Made by a program: the position numbers and the translations under genes. Below the pieces are notes generated by a model. It was not told the DNA's origin, searched no databases, and saw only the letters and a list, made by a program, of their open reading frames with translations. This document shows, in pieces, positions 16,863 to 26,571 of a stretch of 64,000 nt of DNA (within the stretch, counting starts at the first letter, position 1; the number at the start of each line of letters is the position of its first letter). The stretch comes from Actinospica acidithermotolerans (GTDB lineage: Bacteria > Actinomycetota > Actinomycetes > Streptomycetales > Catenulisporaceae). The stretch is from assembly GCF_018139625.1 (NCBI RefSeq), contig NZ_JAGSOH010000030.1, positions 1-64,000 of the forward strand, written 5' to 3'.

Positions 16863-18236
16863 ATGGAGTTTTCACGCGCGTTGTCACGTCGTTCCGTGAT
16901 CAGAGGGGCCGGCGCCCTGGCCGGGTCCGCTGCCGCTATGCCGCTGCTGAGCGCCTGCGGGGGCACCGTGGGCACCGGTTCGTCCGGGACGGCGAAGGTG
17001 CAGGACATCAAGCCGGGCACGCTGACCGTCATGTCGCCGACCGGTGAGATCGGCAGCGACCTGGTCAAGAGCTTCGAGACCGCCTACCCGCAGCTGAAGG
17101 TCAACCTGATCAACGTCGACCAGACCCGGCTGAACGCGATGCTCGCCGCCGGCAACCCGCCGGACCTGGTCGAGCAGCCGGGTACCGACGTCACCCCGTA
17201 CATCGCCAGCCAGGGCATAGCGCTGAACCTGGACGCGTACTTCGAGCAGTCCAGCGTGTTCAAGGAATCCGACATCATGCCGGTCAACGATGTCTGGAAG
17301 TGGGACGGCTCGAAGCAGGGCTCGGGTTCGCGCTACGGCATCGCCAAGGACTGGTCGCAGGACGCGATGTGGTGGTACGACACGCAGCTGTGGTCGGCGG
17401 CGGGCAACGCCGCGCGCAAGCCCACCGAGCCGATCACCTATGACGAGCTGCTGGACGCCGCGAAGGCGATGACGAAGACCTCCGGCGGCAAGACCTCGAT
17501 GTACGGCCTGTGGTACGTGACGCCGGACATCGACCGGATCGCCGCGATGGTGGCGACCGCGGGCGGCCGGATCATCTCCGAGGATCTGTCCACCGTCGAC
17601 TTCACCTCGCCCGAGGCGATCAAGGCACTGACCTGGATCGTGGAGGCGGGCAAGGCGGGCGTGGGCTACTCGGTGACGAACCCGAGCCCGGACTGGGACG
17701 GCCCGGAGATGTTCGCGGGCAAGCAGGCCACGGCGTGCCAGGGCTACTGGTACACCGGCTTCACCGAGTCCACGGCCCCGGCCTTCGAGTCCAAGCTCCA
17801 GTTCAACGCCGCGCCCCTGCTGGGTTCGACCCGGATCAGCCCGTCGTTCGGCGCGGTCGGCTTCTGGGTTCCGGCGAAGGCGAAGAACCCGGGCGGCTCC
17901 TTCGCGTGGCTGGAGTGGTTCTGCGGCGGCGCGGGCGCCAAGCAGCGCATCTCGAAGGGCGACGGCCTGCCCTCGCTGAAATCCATGGTCTCCCTGCTGC
18001 CGCAGCGCAACGACTTCGAGCGCGCGTGCGTCGCGACGCAGAACAACGAGCTCGACTACATCGACGTCGTCCAGGTGGCCTCGCCCTATGCGCTCAACAC
18101 CGCGATCAACACGACACTCGCCAAGGACTTCCCGGCGGCCATCACCGGGTCCATGTCGGTCGCCAAGCTGGCCGACACACTGACGACCGACGTCAACGCC
18201 GTGCTCGCGGCGGGCAAGAAGGCGCTGGGTAAGTGA
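16863..18236 (+). CDS. ABC sugar transporter substrate-binding lipoprotein
   Basis: A 457-residue extracellular solute-binding protein of the CUT1 type. The N terminus has a twin-arginine-like SRRSVIRG, a hydrophobic stretch and a lipobox LLSAC with the acylated Cys at 32, so it is an anchored lipoprotein. It delivers oligosaccharides to the two permeases that follow. An AT-rich stretch (about 16825-16855) and GGAGTG precede the start, and a separate promoter is possible. Arabino-oligosaccharides are the likely ligand, judged by the neighbours. Confidence 0.92.
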   Translation: MEFSRALSRRSVIRGAGALAGSAAAMPLLSACGGTVGTGSSGTAKVQDIKPGTLTVMSPTGEIGSDLVKSFETAYPQLKVNLINVDQTRLNAMLAAGNPPDLVEQPGTDVTPYIASQGIALNLDAYFEQSSVFKESDIMPVNDVWKWDGSKQGSGSRYGIAKDWSQDAMWWYDTQLWSAAGNAARKPTEPITYDELLDAAKAMTKTSGGKTSMYGLWYVTPDIDRIAAMVATAGGRIISEDLSTVDFTSPEAIKALTWIVEAGKAGVGYSVTNPSPDWDGPEMFAGKQATACQGYWYTGFTESTAPAFESKLQFNAAPLLGSTRISPSFGAVGFWVPAKAKNPGGSFAWLEWFCGGAGAKQRISKGDGLPSLKSMVSLLPQRNDFERACVATQNNELDYIDVVQVASPYALNTAINTTLAKDFPAAITGSMSVAKLADTLTTDVNAVLAAGKKALGK

Positions 18237-18240
18237 AGCC

Positions 18241-19209
18241 ATGAGTACCTTTCAGATCGCCTCCCCGGCGCCGCGGCGCCGGGGAGGGCGGGCCCGGCGG
18301 ATCCGCGGCGCGCTGGCCTTCTACGGCTTCATCTCGCCATGGCTGATCGGCACTCTGCTGCTGACGGCCTTCCCGGTCGGCTACGCCGTCTACATGAGCT
18401 TCACCGACTGGAACGGCATGACTTCATTCATGCCGTGGGTGGGCCTGTCGAACTACCAGCAGGTGTTCACCTCCGGCGACACGCTCTCGGCGCTCTCGAA
18501 GACGCTGATCCTGTGCGCGATCGTGGTCCCGATCACCATCGCCGGCAGCCTCTTCCTGGCCGTGCTGCTGAACAAGCGGATGCGCGGGCGGACGATTCTC
18601 CGCACCTTGATCTACCTCCCGGCGGTCGTCCCGCCGGTGGCCTCGGCGCTGATCTGGAAGGTCATCTTCGACAAGAACTCCGGAGCGGCCAACCGGATCC
18701 TCGCCATCTTCCACGTCGACCCGCTGGACTGGCTGAACGGCCAGCTGGCCTTCGTCGTGATGATCGTGGTGCTGCTGTGGGGCGTCGGCGCCGGAATCAT
18801 CATCAACCTGGCCGCGCTGCAGACCGTCCCGGCCGAGCAGTTGGAGGCGGCGAAGATGGACGGCGCCAACGCCTTCCGGTCCTTCCGGCACGTGACGCTG
18901 CCCGCGATCTCGCCGATCCTGCTGTTCCAGACCGTGCTGGTCACGATCACGACGCTGCAGACCTTCGTCCCGGCCATCCTGCTCTCGCCGATCGCCGGCT
19001 CCAACGTCTACACGAACATCCCGCCGGCCAACGACGTGTACATGGTCGACGTCTACGAGCAGTACTTCGACTACTCGCGCTACGGCATGGGCTCGGCGAT
19101 GCTCGTGGTCTTCTTCGCGGTGATCCTGCTGATGACCGGCCTCATCTTCAAGTTCCTCGGCCGCAGCGTGTTCTACGCGGTCGATCCCAGCGAGTCGGGG
19201 AAGGGCTGA
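18241..19209 (+). CDS. ABC sugar transporter permease (MalF-like)
   Basis: A 322-residue inner-membrane permease with six predicted membrane segments, beginning at ALAFYGFISPWLIGTLLLTAF. The cytoplasmic EAA loop is at AAKMDGANAFRSFRHVTLPAI, which contacts the ATPase. It begins four bases after the binding-protein gene. No ATP-binding gene occurs in the locus, as is normal for actinomycete CUT1 systems energised by a shared MsiK-type ATPase encoded elsewhere. Confidence 0.92.
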   Translation: MSTFQIASPAPRRRGGRARRIRGALAFYGFISPWLIGTLLLTAFPVGYAVYMSFTDWNGMTSFMPWVGLSNYQQVFTSGDTLSALSKTLILCAIVVPITIAGSLFLAVLLNKRMRGRTILRTLIYLPAVVPPVASALIWKVIFDKNSGAANRILAIFHVDPLDWLNGQLAFVVMIVVLLWGVGAGIIINLAALQTVPAEQLEAAKMDGANAFRSFRHVTLPAISPILLFQTVLVTITTLQTFVPAILLSPIAGSNVYTNIPPANDVYMVDVYEQYFDYSRYGMGSAMLVVFFAVILLMTGLIFKFLGRSVFYAVDPSESGKG

Positions 19210-19215
19210 TCCGCG

Positions 19216-20121
19216 ATGGCCTTGCACGACGTGCGTACAGATCCGGAGACGACCACCCGGACACCCCGTCCGGCTCCGCGGCCGCCGGCCGCGCCGATCC
19301 GCCGCCGCCGCGAGCGCAACCGGATCGCGTTCGCCATCCTCGTCCTGGTGGCGTTGCTGGTCACCGCCCCGTTCGTCGAGCTGCTGATCAGCGCCCTGAC
19401 GCCAGGTTCGGAGATCGGGGCCGACCGCTGGCTGCCGAGCATGTTCCGCTGGGCCAACATCAGCGACGCGATCGACTACATCCCGTACTGGGACCTGACC
19501 CGCAACTCGGTGTTCCTGGCCACCTTGTCCGGGGTGCTCACGACCTTCAGTTCGGCGATCACCGGCTACGGCTTCGCCCGGATGCGCGGTCCGGGAAAGA
19601 AGTTCCTGTTCGGCGTGCTGATCATGACGATGATGGTCCCGCCGATCGTCACGCTCATCCCGACCTATCTGCTCTTCTCCCGCTACGGCCTGGTGGGCAC
19701 CTACCTGCCGTGGGTCTTCTGGGGAGCGGCCGGAACGCCGTATACGATCTTCCTCTACCGGCAGTTCTTCTCCAGCATGCCGAAGGAGCTGGAGGAGGCC
19801 GCGATCATCGACGGCGCGGGACGCATCCGGATCTTCGTGCAGATCTTCCTGCCGCTCTCGCGTCCGCTGCTGGTGACCGCGTTCGTGCTGGCGTTCAACG
19901 CGGTCTGGGGTGACTTCGTCGCGCCGGACCTGTTCCTGAACTCGAGCAACACGACGCTCGCGGTCGGCGTTTCCTCCGGCTACACGAACCAGGCCGGATA
20001 TCCGCTCTACAACCTGCTGGCTTCCGGCGCGATGCTCTACGTCATCCCCGTGGTGCTGCTGTTCCTGTTCGCCCAGCGCAGCTACGTGCGCGGCTTCGCC
20101 AACTCCGGACTCAAGGGCTGA
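19216..20121 (+). CDS. ABC sugar transporter permease (MalG-like)
   Basis: A 301-residue permease partner of the preceding protein. Hydrophobic segments start at IAFAILVLVALLVTAPFVELL, and the EAA motif lies at EEAAIIDGAGRIRIFVQIFLPL. The C terminus FAQRSYVRGFANSGLKG is typical of MalG-like subunits. It completes the importer together with the lipoprotein and the MalF-like permease. Confidence 0.92.
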   Translation: MALHDVRTDPETTTRTPRPAPRPPAAPIRRRRERNRIAFAILVLVALLVTAPFVELLISALTPGSEIGADRWLPSMFRWANISDAIDYIPYWDLTRNSVFLATLSGVLTTFSSAITGYGFARMRGPGKKFLFGVLIMTMMVPPIVTLIPTYLLFSRYGLVGTYLPWVFWGAAGTPYTIFLYRQFFSSMPKELEEAAIIDGAGRIRIFVQIFLPLSRPLLVTAFVLAFNAVWGDFVAPDLFLNSSNTTLAVGVSSGYTNQAGYPLYNLLASGAMLYVIPVVLLFLFAQRSYVRGFANSGLKG

Positions 20122-20130
20122 GCGGCCGAG

Positions 20131-21069
20131 ATGGACAGGGAACTGCCGCTCTACCGCGACCCGGTCTTCGACGGCGCGACCGACCCTGTGCTCGTGTGGA
20201 ACCGCGGGCTGCGCCAGTGGTGGATGTTCTACACGCAGCGCCGCGCCGCCGTGCCGGGGCCGGGCGTGGCGTGGGTGCACGGCACCGACATCGGCATCGC
20301 CGTCTCTGAGGATGCGGGGACGACGTGGCTGTATCGCGGCATCGCGCGTGGTTTGGAGTACGAGCCGGGGCGCAACACGTACTGGGCACCGGAGATCTTC
20401 TGGGCCGAGGGTCTGTACCAGATGTTCGTGTCCTACATCCGCGGCGTTCCGGACCGGTGGGAGGGCCACCCGCGGCAGATCCTGCACTACACGAGCGCGA
20501 ACCTGATCGACTGGCGGCTGGCCGGGCCAGTGCGCCTCGACTCGGACAAGGTGATCGACGCGGCTGTCCGCCGGCTGCCGAGCGACGACTACCGCATGTG
20601 GTTCAAGGACGAGGCGCACGGCTCGCACACCTACAGCGCGGACAGCGCCGACCTCATCGCCTGGAGCAGACCGGTCCCGGTGATCACCGACCGGGCGCAC
20701 GAGGGCCCGAACGTGTTCGAGTTGGCGGGGTGGTACTGGCTGATCACGGACGAGTGGCGCGGCCTCGGCGTGCACCGCTCGACGGACCTCGAGACCTGGC
20801 GGTACCAGGGGCTCATCCTCGGCGTGCCCGGCAAGCGCGCACACGACGCGGACTTCGGCAGGCACGCCGACGTCGTCGAGACCGGGGACGGCGAGACGGC
20901 CTACATCTTCTACTTCGTCCATCCGGGGCTCGCCCCGGGAACAGATCCCGACGCGACGTACGAGGCGCGCCGCTCGAGCATCGAGGCCGCGCGGCTGCGC
21001 GTCGTGGACGACACCCTCGTGTGCGACCGCGACGCCGATATCCCCGATCAGTTCCTCCCGGTGAACTGA
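20131..21069 (+). CDS. Glycosidase of the five-bladed propeller superfamily
   Basis: A 312-residue cytosolic protein with repeated sheet motifs: DPVLVWNRGLRQWWMFYTQRR, TYWAPEIFWAEGLYQMFVSY, DAAVRRLPSDDYRMWFKDE and HEGPNVFELAGWYWLITDE. Asp, Asp and Glu residues are placed as in GH43-like enzymes. It is distinct from the propeller gene at 15933, so the locus carries two specificities. It sits in the same operon, ten bases after the permease, and probably degrades the imported sugar. The substrate is unknown. Confidence 0.78.
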   Translation: MDRELPLYRDPVFDGATDPVLVWNRGLRQWWMFYTQRRAAVPGPGVAWVHGTDIGIAVSEDAGTTWLYRGIARGLEYEPGRNTYWAPEIFWAEGLYQMFVSYIRGVPDRWEGHPRQILHYTSANLIDWRLAGPVRLDSDKVIDAAVRRLPSDDYRMWFKDEAHGSHTYSADSADLIAWSRPVPVITDRAHEGPNVFELAGWYWLITDEWRGLGVHRSTDLETWRYQGLILGVPGKRAHDADFGRHADVVETGDGETAYIFYFVHPGLAPGTDPDATYEARRSSIEAARLRVVDDTLVCDRDADIPDQFLPVN

Positions 21070-21095
21070 GTCTCCACGAAGAGGTGAGAGCTCTG

Positions 21096-22013
21096 ATGGC
21101 CAAGAACAAGCAGCGGCCCGCCGCCCGCACGGTGCCGAAGAAACCGGCCGTGCGGCCCTCCAGTGCACAGCGCCGGTTCGCCCGACCGCGCCTGATCCTC
21201 GCCACGATCGCCCTGGTGGTCGCGGGCGCGGGGGCCGTGTCGCTGAGCCTGCTCGGCCACCAGAGCGCGAGCGCGTCCGCCGCGGCCCCGGCGACCGCCT
21301 CCATCTCGCCGGACTCGATGGCCGCCGTCGAGACCGTCGACGGCATGGCGCTGCCGGTGCGCGAGTACGAGCTCTTCCTCGCCCAGGACCGGGCCGAGAC
21401 CTTCGCGTACTTCCAGCAGCACTACGGCGTCACCGACTCCGCGACCTTCTGGACCACCGCGCACGGCGGCCAGACGCCGACCAAGTACCTCGAAAACGCG
21501 GCGCTGGCCGACGCGACGAAGGCGTGCGTGCAACAGGTCCTCGCGGCCAAGTACGGCGTCGTCTCCGGATTCAGCTACGCGGGCTTCCTCCAGGCCTGGC
21601 AGGCGCAGAACGCCAGCCGTTCCGCTGCCCTCGCCGCGCACAAGGTCGTCTACGGGCCGACGCACTACAGCGAGAGCGACTACTTCACCCACGTGTCGGC
21701 CCAGATCGCGGAACAGTTGCAGACCACGTTGGCGAGCAAGGGCGTCGTCAAGGTCACCGACGCGGCGCTGGAGAGCTACTACACCGCTCACAAGGCGCAG
21801 TTCGCCAGCGGCGCCAGCGGCCCCGCGCAGGAACTCGAGCCCAAGGCCGCCGGGCCCTCCGCCGCGGCCACCGCCGTCTCCTTCGCACAGGTGAAATCCG
21901 TCGTGCGGCAGTACTACGTGCAGGCCGCGTACGAAGCGCTCGTCGCCCAGCGGACGAAGCAGGCCGTCGTGCACGTGGACCAGAGTGTCCTGGCCGGAAT
22001 CGCGATCAGCTGA
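21096..22013 (+). CDS. Exported SurA/PpiC-like protein
   Basis: A 305-residue protein with a basic N terminus, one membrane segment (about residues 30-55, LILATIALVVAGAGAVSLSLL) and an external part. The motif VDGMALPVREYELFLAQDR and the long helix ending in YTAHKAQF resemble the N-terminal chaperone helices of SurA and PpiC proteins, but no parvulin catalytic domain is clear. It may assist folding of the secreted enzymes encoded next. The function is inferred; no close family is recognised. Confidence 0.55.
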   Translation: MAKNKQRPAARTVPKKPAVRPSSAQRRFARPRLILATIALVVAGAGAVSLSLLGHQSASASAAAPATASISPDSMAAVETVDGMALPVREYELFLAQDRAETFAYFQQHYGVTDSATFWTTAHGGQTPTKYLENAALADATKACVQQVLAAKYGVVSGFSYAGFLQAWQAQNASRSAALAAHKVVYGPTHYSESDYFTHVSAQIAEQLQTTLASKGVVKVTDAALESYYTAHKAQFASGASGPAQELEPKAAGPSAAATAVSFAQVKSVVRQYYVQAAYEALVAQRTKQAVVHVDQSVLAGIAIS

Positions 22014-22073
22014 CGATCGTCCGGACCAGGTCGGTACCGCCCTTCCCCTGTCCTCCCAGCCAAGTTGGTGACG

Positions 22074-24899
22074 ATGAAGTCCACCAGTCGGCGTATTCGC
22101 CGTACCTTGATAACCGCCTTAGCCACGACCGCCGCATTGCTGTGCGGCATGATCCCGCAGCTTGCCGCGTCCGCGTCGGCCGCGACGTGCACGACGTATT
22201 ACATCTCCTCGTCCAGCGGCAGCGACAGCAACAGCGGCTGCAGTTCGAGTGCGCCCTGGCAGACGCTGACCAACGTCAACGCCACCACCTTCGCCGCCGG
22301 CGCCCAGATCCTGTTCCAGGACGGCGGCTCGTGGACCGGCACGCTGCACCCGCTCGGCTCCGGCTCCAGCGGCTCCCCGATCGTGGTCTCGAGCTACGGC
22401 TCGGGCAACGCGCCGATCATCGCGGGCGCCGGCGCGGCCGAGGCGGTCTACCTCGACAACCAGCAGTACATCACCGTCGAGAACCTCGAGATCACCAACA
22501 ACGCCTCCTCGGCCGCCGCCCGCAGCGGCATCGAGGTGCAGAACGACACCAGCGGCATCCTCAACGGCATCACCATCGCGAACAACAACATCCACAACGT
22601 GCTGGGCTGGTGGTCGAGCAGCGAGAACGAGCAGCCCACCAACTCGATGGGCATCGCCTTCAACCTCTCCGACTCGTACACCACCAACGGGTGGAACGGC
22701 GTGACCATCTCGGGTAACACGCTCACGGACGACGACGCGGGTGGCATCTACGTCGGATCGCTGGCGGGCAACAACCACGGCATCGACACGACCGGCGTCG
22801 TCATCGAGAACAACACGCTGACCGATGTGGGCGGCAACGATATCGTGTGCGTGTTCTGCCAAGGCGCCACGGTGCAATACAACGTCGCGACCGACAGCGG
22901 CTACCGCTACTCCGGCGCCGGATTCTGGACCGCGGTGTCGAATAACGGCCTTTGGCAATACAACGACATCTCCGACCAGTGGCGCGAGGCTGTCGACGGC
23001 CAGGCGTTCGACTTCGACTGGGACACCAGCGGCAACATCATGCAGTACAACTACACGCACGACAACCCGTACGGCTTCATGGAGTTCTGCTGCAGCAACA
23101 GCGCCGGTTCGACGGGCTCGATCGTGCGCTACAACATCAGCCAGAACGACGGCGCGGCGAACGCCGTGTTCGGCACGCTCGGCGGAGCCACTTCGAGCGG
23201 TACGACCCAGTTCTACAACAACACCGTGTATATGGGGCCGGATGACAACGGTGCGGTCACCGGAGGCTCCGCGAACGGCTCGAACATGTACTTCGACAAC
23301 AACATCATCTACGACCTCGGCTCCGGCGGATACTCCGGCACCGGTACGTGGAGCCACAATCTCTTCTACGGCAACCACCCCAGCAGTGAGCCCTCCGATT
23401 CGAGCAAGGTGACGAGCAATCCGCTGCTGGTCTCGCCGGGAGGCGGCGGGGCGACCCTCGCATCCGCGGCGGCGTACGAATTGCAGCCGAGTTCGCCCGC
23501 GATCGGCGCCGGCGAGCTGATCTCCGGAAACGGCGGCGCGGACTTCTTCGGCAACTCCGTCTCGTCCACGGCCGCCCCGAACATCGGCGCGTACAACGGC
23601 AGCGGCGTCACCCCGACCGCCAGCGAGTCCGGCGCGTTCTGGCCGCTCTCCGAGGGAACCGGCAGCACCGCGTACGACCAGACGAACGACCACAACACGA
23701 TGACGCTCGGCGCCGGGGCCTCGTGGGCGACCGGCGACACCGAGCCGTACGCGCTCGCGCTGACCGGCGGGAGCACCAGCTACGCGCAGTCGACCGCGCC
23801 AGCGATCAACACGGCGGGCAGCTACACGGTCTCGGCCTGGGTCAAACTCAACAGCCTCAGCGGCAACCAGACCTTCGCCAGCATCGACGGCTCGCACATC
23901 AGCCCGTTCTACCTGCAGCTGTCCGGCGGGGTTTTCGCCTTCACCTTGCGCAGTAGCGACTCGACGGGTGCCTCATACGTCGAAGTCACCGGCCTCGCCC
24001 CGAGCACCGGCACCTGGTACCAGGTCACCGGCGTCTACAACGCGAGCTCCCACACCGCATCGCTGTACGTCAACGGCGCTCTGCAGAACTCGGCCACCTT
24101 CACCTCACCGTGGGCCGCCACCGGCAAGTCCTCGATCGGCCGAGCGCTGTGGAACGGCGCGGACGTCGACTTCGTCAACGGCGACATCGGCGATGTGCGC
24201 ATGTACAACAAGGTGCTGACCTCAGAGGACATCCTTGCCCTTGGCACCGGCGCCGCCGCCTACTTCCCGTTCAACGAGGGCACCGGCAGCAGCGCCTACA
24301 ACCTCATCCAGAACACGGCACCGGCGGACTTCACCGGCGACGCGGCCTGGGCGGGCAGCGGGCACGGCAGCAGCAACTCCGTCGCCCTCGACGGCACGCT
24401 CGGCACCACCGCCTTCTCCCCGTCGGCGGCGGTCAACACGGCGGGCAGCTACGCGGTCTCGGTGTGGGTCAAGTTCACGACCATCTCCAGCAGCGCGAAC
24501 AACACGTTCGTCAGCCTCGACGGCAACGCCCGGCAGGAGACCAACATCAGCCCCTTCTACCTGCAACTGGCCAGCGGGAAGTTCACGCTCGCCGAGCGCA
24601 GTTCGGACTCGACGAGCTCCACACTGACCACGATCACCGGGCCGTCGGCGACCACCGGCACCTGGTACAACGTGATCGCCGAATACAACGCCGGCACCGA
24701 TGTCGCATACCTGTACGTCAACGGCACACTGGCCGGCTCGGCCTCGTTCTCCTCGCCGTGGGCGGGGTCGACGACTCAGTTCGGCGACGCCGTCTGGGCC
24801 GGCGCCCAGGTCGACGCCACCAGCGGCGACATCGACGACGCCGTGCTCTACAACCGGGTGCTGACCTCGAGCGAGATCAGCGAACTGGCTGCCGGGTAG
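22074..24899 (+). CDS. Secreted beta-helix protein with two LamG-like domains
   Basis: A 941-residue secreted protein. A signal peptide ends near AASASAA. Residues about 40-530 form a right-handed parallel beta-helix, with many Asn/Gly-rich rungs such as NNNIHN, GVTISGNTL and TGVVIENNTL. Two LamG-like jelly-roll domains follow at about 545-715 and 720-940, each with an ASLYVNG or AYLYVNG strand. Such helices are found in polysaccharide lyases and glycosidases; no catalytic residue can be assigned. It probably acts on extracellular plant polymer. GTG at 22068 is an alternative start. Confidence 0.8.
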   Translation: MKSTSRRIRRTLITALATTAALLCGMIPQLAASASAATCTTYYISSSSGSDSNSGCSSSAPWQTLTNVNATTFAAGAQILFQDGGSWTGTLHPLGSGSSGSPIVVSSYGSGNAPIIAGAGAAEAVYLDNQQYITVENLEITNNASSAAARSGIEVQNDTSGILNGITIANNNIHNVLGWWSSSENEQPTNSMGIAFNLSDSYTTNGWNGVTISGNTLTDDDAGGIYVGSLAGNNHGIDTTGVVIENNTLTDVGGNDIVCVFCQGATVQYNVATDSGYRYSGAGFWTAVSNNGLWQYNDISDQWREAVDGQAFDFDWDTSGNIMQYNYTHDNPYGFMEFCCSNSAGSTGSIVRYNISQNDGAANAVFGTLGGATSSGTTQFYNNTVYMGPDDNGAVTGGSANGSNMYFDNNIIYDLGSGGYSGTGTWSHNLFYGNHPSSEPSDSSKVTSNPLLVSPGGGGATLASAAAYELQPSSPAIGAGELISGNGGADFFGNSVSSTAAPNIGAYNGSGVTPTASESGAFWPLSEGTGSTAYDQTNDHNTMTLGAGASWATGDTEPYALALTGGSTSYAQSTAPAINTAGSYTVSAWVKLNSLSGNQTFASIDGSHISPFYLQLSGGVFAFTLRSSDSTGASYVEVTGLAPSTGTWYQVTGVYNASSHTASLYVNGALQNSATFTSPWAATGKSSIGRALWNGADVDFVNGDIGDVRMYNKVLTSEDILALGTGAAAYFPFNEGTGSSAYNLIQNTAPADFTGDAAWAGSGHGSSNSVALDGTLGTTAFSPSAAVNTAGSYAVSVWVKFTTISSSANNTFVSLDGNARQETNISPFYLQLASGKFTLAERSSDSTSSTLTTITGPSATTGTWYNVIAEYNAGTDVAYLYVNGTLAGSASFSSPWAGSTTQFGDAVWAGAQVDATSGDIDDAVLYNRVLTSSEISELAAG

Positions 24900-24915
24900 C
24901 GGCCAGGACTGGACC

Positions 24916-24950
24916 GGGGTCCGCCGCCGGGCGAAGCGGCGGCGGGCCCC
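24916..24950 (+). terminator. Hairpin after the beta-helix gene
   Basis: Thirteen-base arms (24916-24928 and 24938-24950) pair with one G-T wobble around a nine-base loop, followed by TT. It lies 17 bases after the stop codon, between the secreted protein and the GH51 gene. Confidence 0.6.
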
Positions 24951-24998
24951 TTCCACCAGGATCCACTTTCAGACACAGAATCATGAGGATTGCCAGCA

Positions 24999-26540
24999 AT
25001 GACCGAACTCTCCGCCTCCGCCGCCCGCTTCGTCCTCGATCCGGCCTTCGAGGTCGGCCCCGTGGACCCCAGGCTGTTCGGGTCCTTCGTCGAGCACCTC
25101 GGACGCTGCATCCACACCGGGCTGTACGAGCCGGGCCACCCGGCCGCCGACGCCGATGGGATGCGCACGGACGTCCTCGCGCTGATCCGCGAGCTCGGCG
25201 TCACCGCGATCCGGTACCCAGGCGGAAATTTCGTCTCGGCGTACCGCTGGGAGGACGGCGTCGGTCCGCGCGAGCACCGGCCGCGCCGCCTCGACCTCGC
25301 CTGGCGCTCGATCGAGACCAACGAGTTCGGTCTCGGCGAGTTCATGAACGTGATCGGCAAGCTGCCCGAGAGCGAGCCGATGCTGGCCGTGAACCTCGGC
25401 ACCCGCGGCGTGCCCGAGGCGATCGAACTGCTGGAGTACGCCAACCACCCCGGCGGCACCGAGATCTCGGACCGCCGCGTCGCCGCGGGGGACAAGGAAC
25501 CGTACAACGTGCGGCTGTGGTGCCTGGGCAACGAGATGGACGGACCCTGGCAGATCGGCCACAAGAACGCCGAGGAGTACGGCAAGCTCGCTGCGGCCGC
25601 CGCGTGGGCGATGCGGCTGATCGACGAGGACATCGACCTGGTCGCCTGCGGAAGCTCCACCCGCGCCATGGACACGTTCGGCACCTGGGAGTCAACAGTC
25701 CTCGAACACACCTACGACCTCGTCGACTACATCTCCATGCACGCCTACTACGAGGAGCTCGACGGGGACCGCGACTCCTTCCTGGCCTCCGCCGTGGACA
25801 TGGAGGCGTTCATCGAGGGCGTCGTGGCGACCTGCGACCACGTTGCCGCCCGGCGTAAGAGTTCGAAGAAGATGAAGATCTCCTTCGACGAGTGGAACGT
25901 GTGGTATTCGAGCCGCACCGTCGGTCAACCGCCGCGGCCCTGGGCCGAGAACCCCCGGCTGCTCGAGGACGTCTACTCGGTCACGGACGCGGTGGTCTTC
26001 GGCTCGCTGCTGATCGCCCTGCTCCGGCACGCGGACCGGATCGCGATCGCCTGCCTGGCCCAGCTCGTCAACGCGATCGCCCCGATCATGACCGAGCCGG
26101 GCGGCCCGGCCTGGCGGCAGACCACGTTCTTCCCCTTCGCGCAGACCGCCAGATACGCGAAGGGAGCGCGGGTGCTCACGGTGAACGTGCTGAGCCCCAC
26201 CTATCCGACGGCCAAGCACGGCGAGGCGGCGCTGCTGCACGCCACCGCGGTCATCGACGACGCGGGTGCCGTGACGATCTTCGCCGTCAACCGCGACCGC
26301 GAGGCAGCACTTCCGCTGGAGGTCAGCCTGCGCGGACTCGAGCACCTCACGAGCGTCGCGGAGCACGCGGCACTGGCCGACGACGGGGACCCGGACGCGG
26401 CGAACACGCTGGAGAACCCCGAGCGCGTCGCGCTACGACCGGTAGACGGGACCACGCTGGAGGCGCCGGGCAGCGCGAACGCCAGACTGAGCGCGACGCT
26501 GCCGCCGCTGTCCTGGAACATCATCCGCCTCGTACCCTGA
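24999..26540 (+). CDS. GH51 alpha-L-arabinofuranosidase, intracellular
   Basis: A 513-residue family 51 enzyme without signal peptide. The acid/base is E179 in LGNEMDGPW and the nucleophile E298 in ISFDEWNVWYSS; the substrate-pocket motif IRYPGGNFVS is intact. It hydrolyses terminal alpha-L-arabinofuranosyl residues from imported oligosaccharides. The length and TIM barrel plus C-terminal sandwich match bacterial AbfA-type enzymes. The start is chosen for GAGG ten bases upstream. It is followed by the GH31 gene after about 30 bases. Confidence 0.95.
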   Translation: MTELSASAARFVLDPAFEVGPVDPRLFGSFVEHLGRCIHTGLYEPGHPAADADGMRTDVLALIRELGVTAIRYPGGNFVSAYRWEDGVGPREHRPRRLDLAWRSIETNEFGLGEFMNVIGKLPESEPMLAVNLGTRGVPEAIELLEYANHPGGTEISDRRVAAGDKEPYNVRLWCLGNEMDGPWQIGHKNAEEYGKLAAAAAWAMRLIDEDIDLVACGSSTRAMDTFGTWESTVLEHTYDLVDYISMHAYYEELDGDRDSFLASAVDMEAFIEGVVATCDHVAARRKSSKKMKISFDEWNVWYSSRTVGQPPRPWAENPRLLEDVYSVTDAVVFGSLLIALLRHADRIAIACLAQLVNAIAPIMTEPGGPAWRQTTFFPFAQTARYAKGARVLTVNVLSPTYPTAKHGEAALLHATAVIDDAGAVTIFAVNRDREAALPLEVSLRGLEHLTSVAEHAALADDGDPDAANTLENPERVALRPVDGTTLEAPGSANARLSATLPPLSWNIIRLVP

Positions 26541-26571
26541 GCCGCGGAACAGACAGGGAACCGACCTCATC

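Noticed and set aside
18424-21168. A 914-codon open frame on the minus strand
   Set aside because: It lies wholly opposite the two permease genes and the propeller gene, and its translation is Arg/His/Asp-rich without any family motif. It is a by-product of high GC3.
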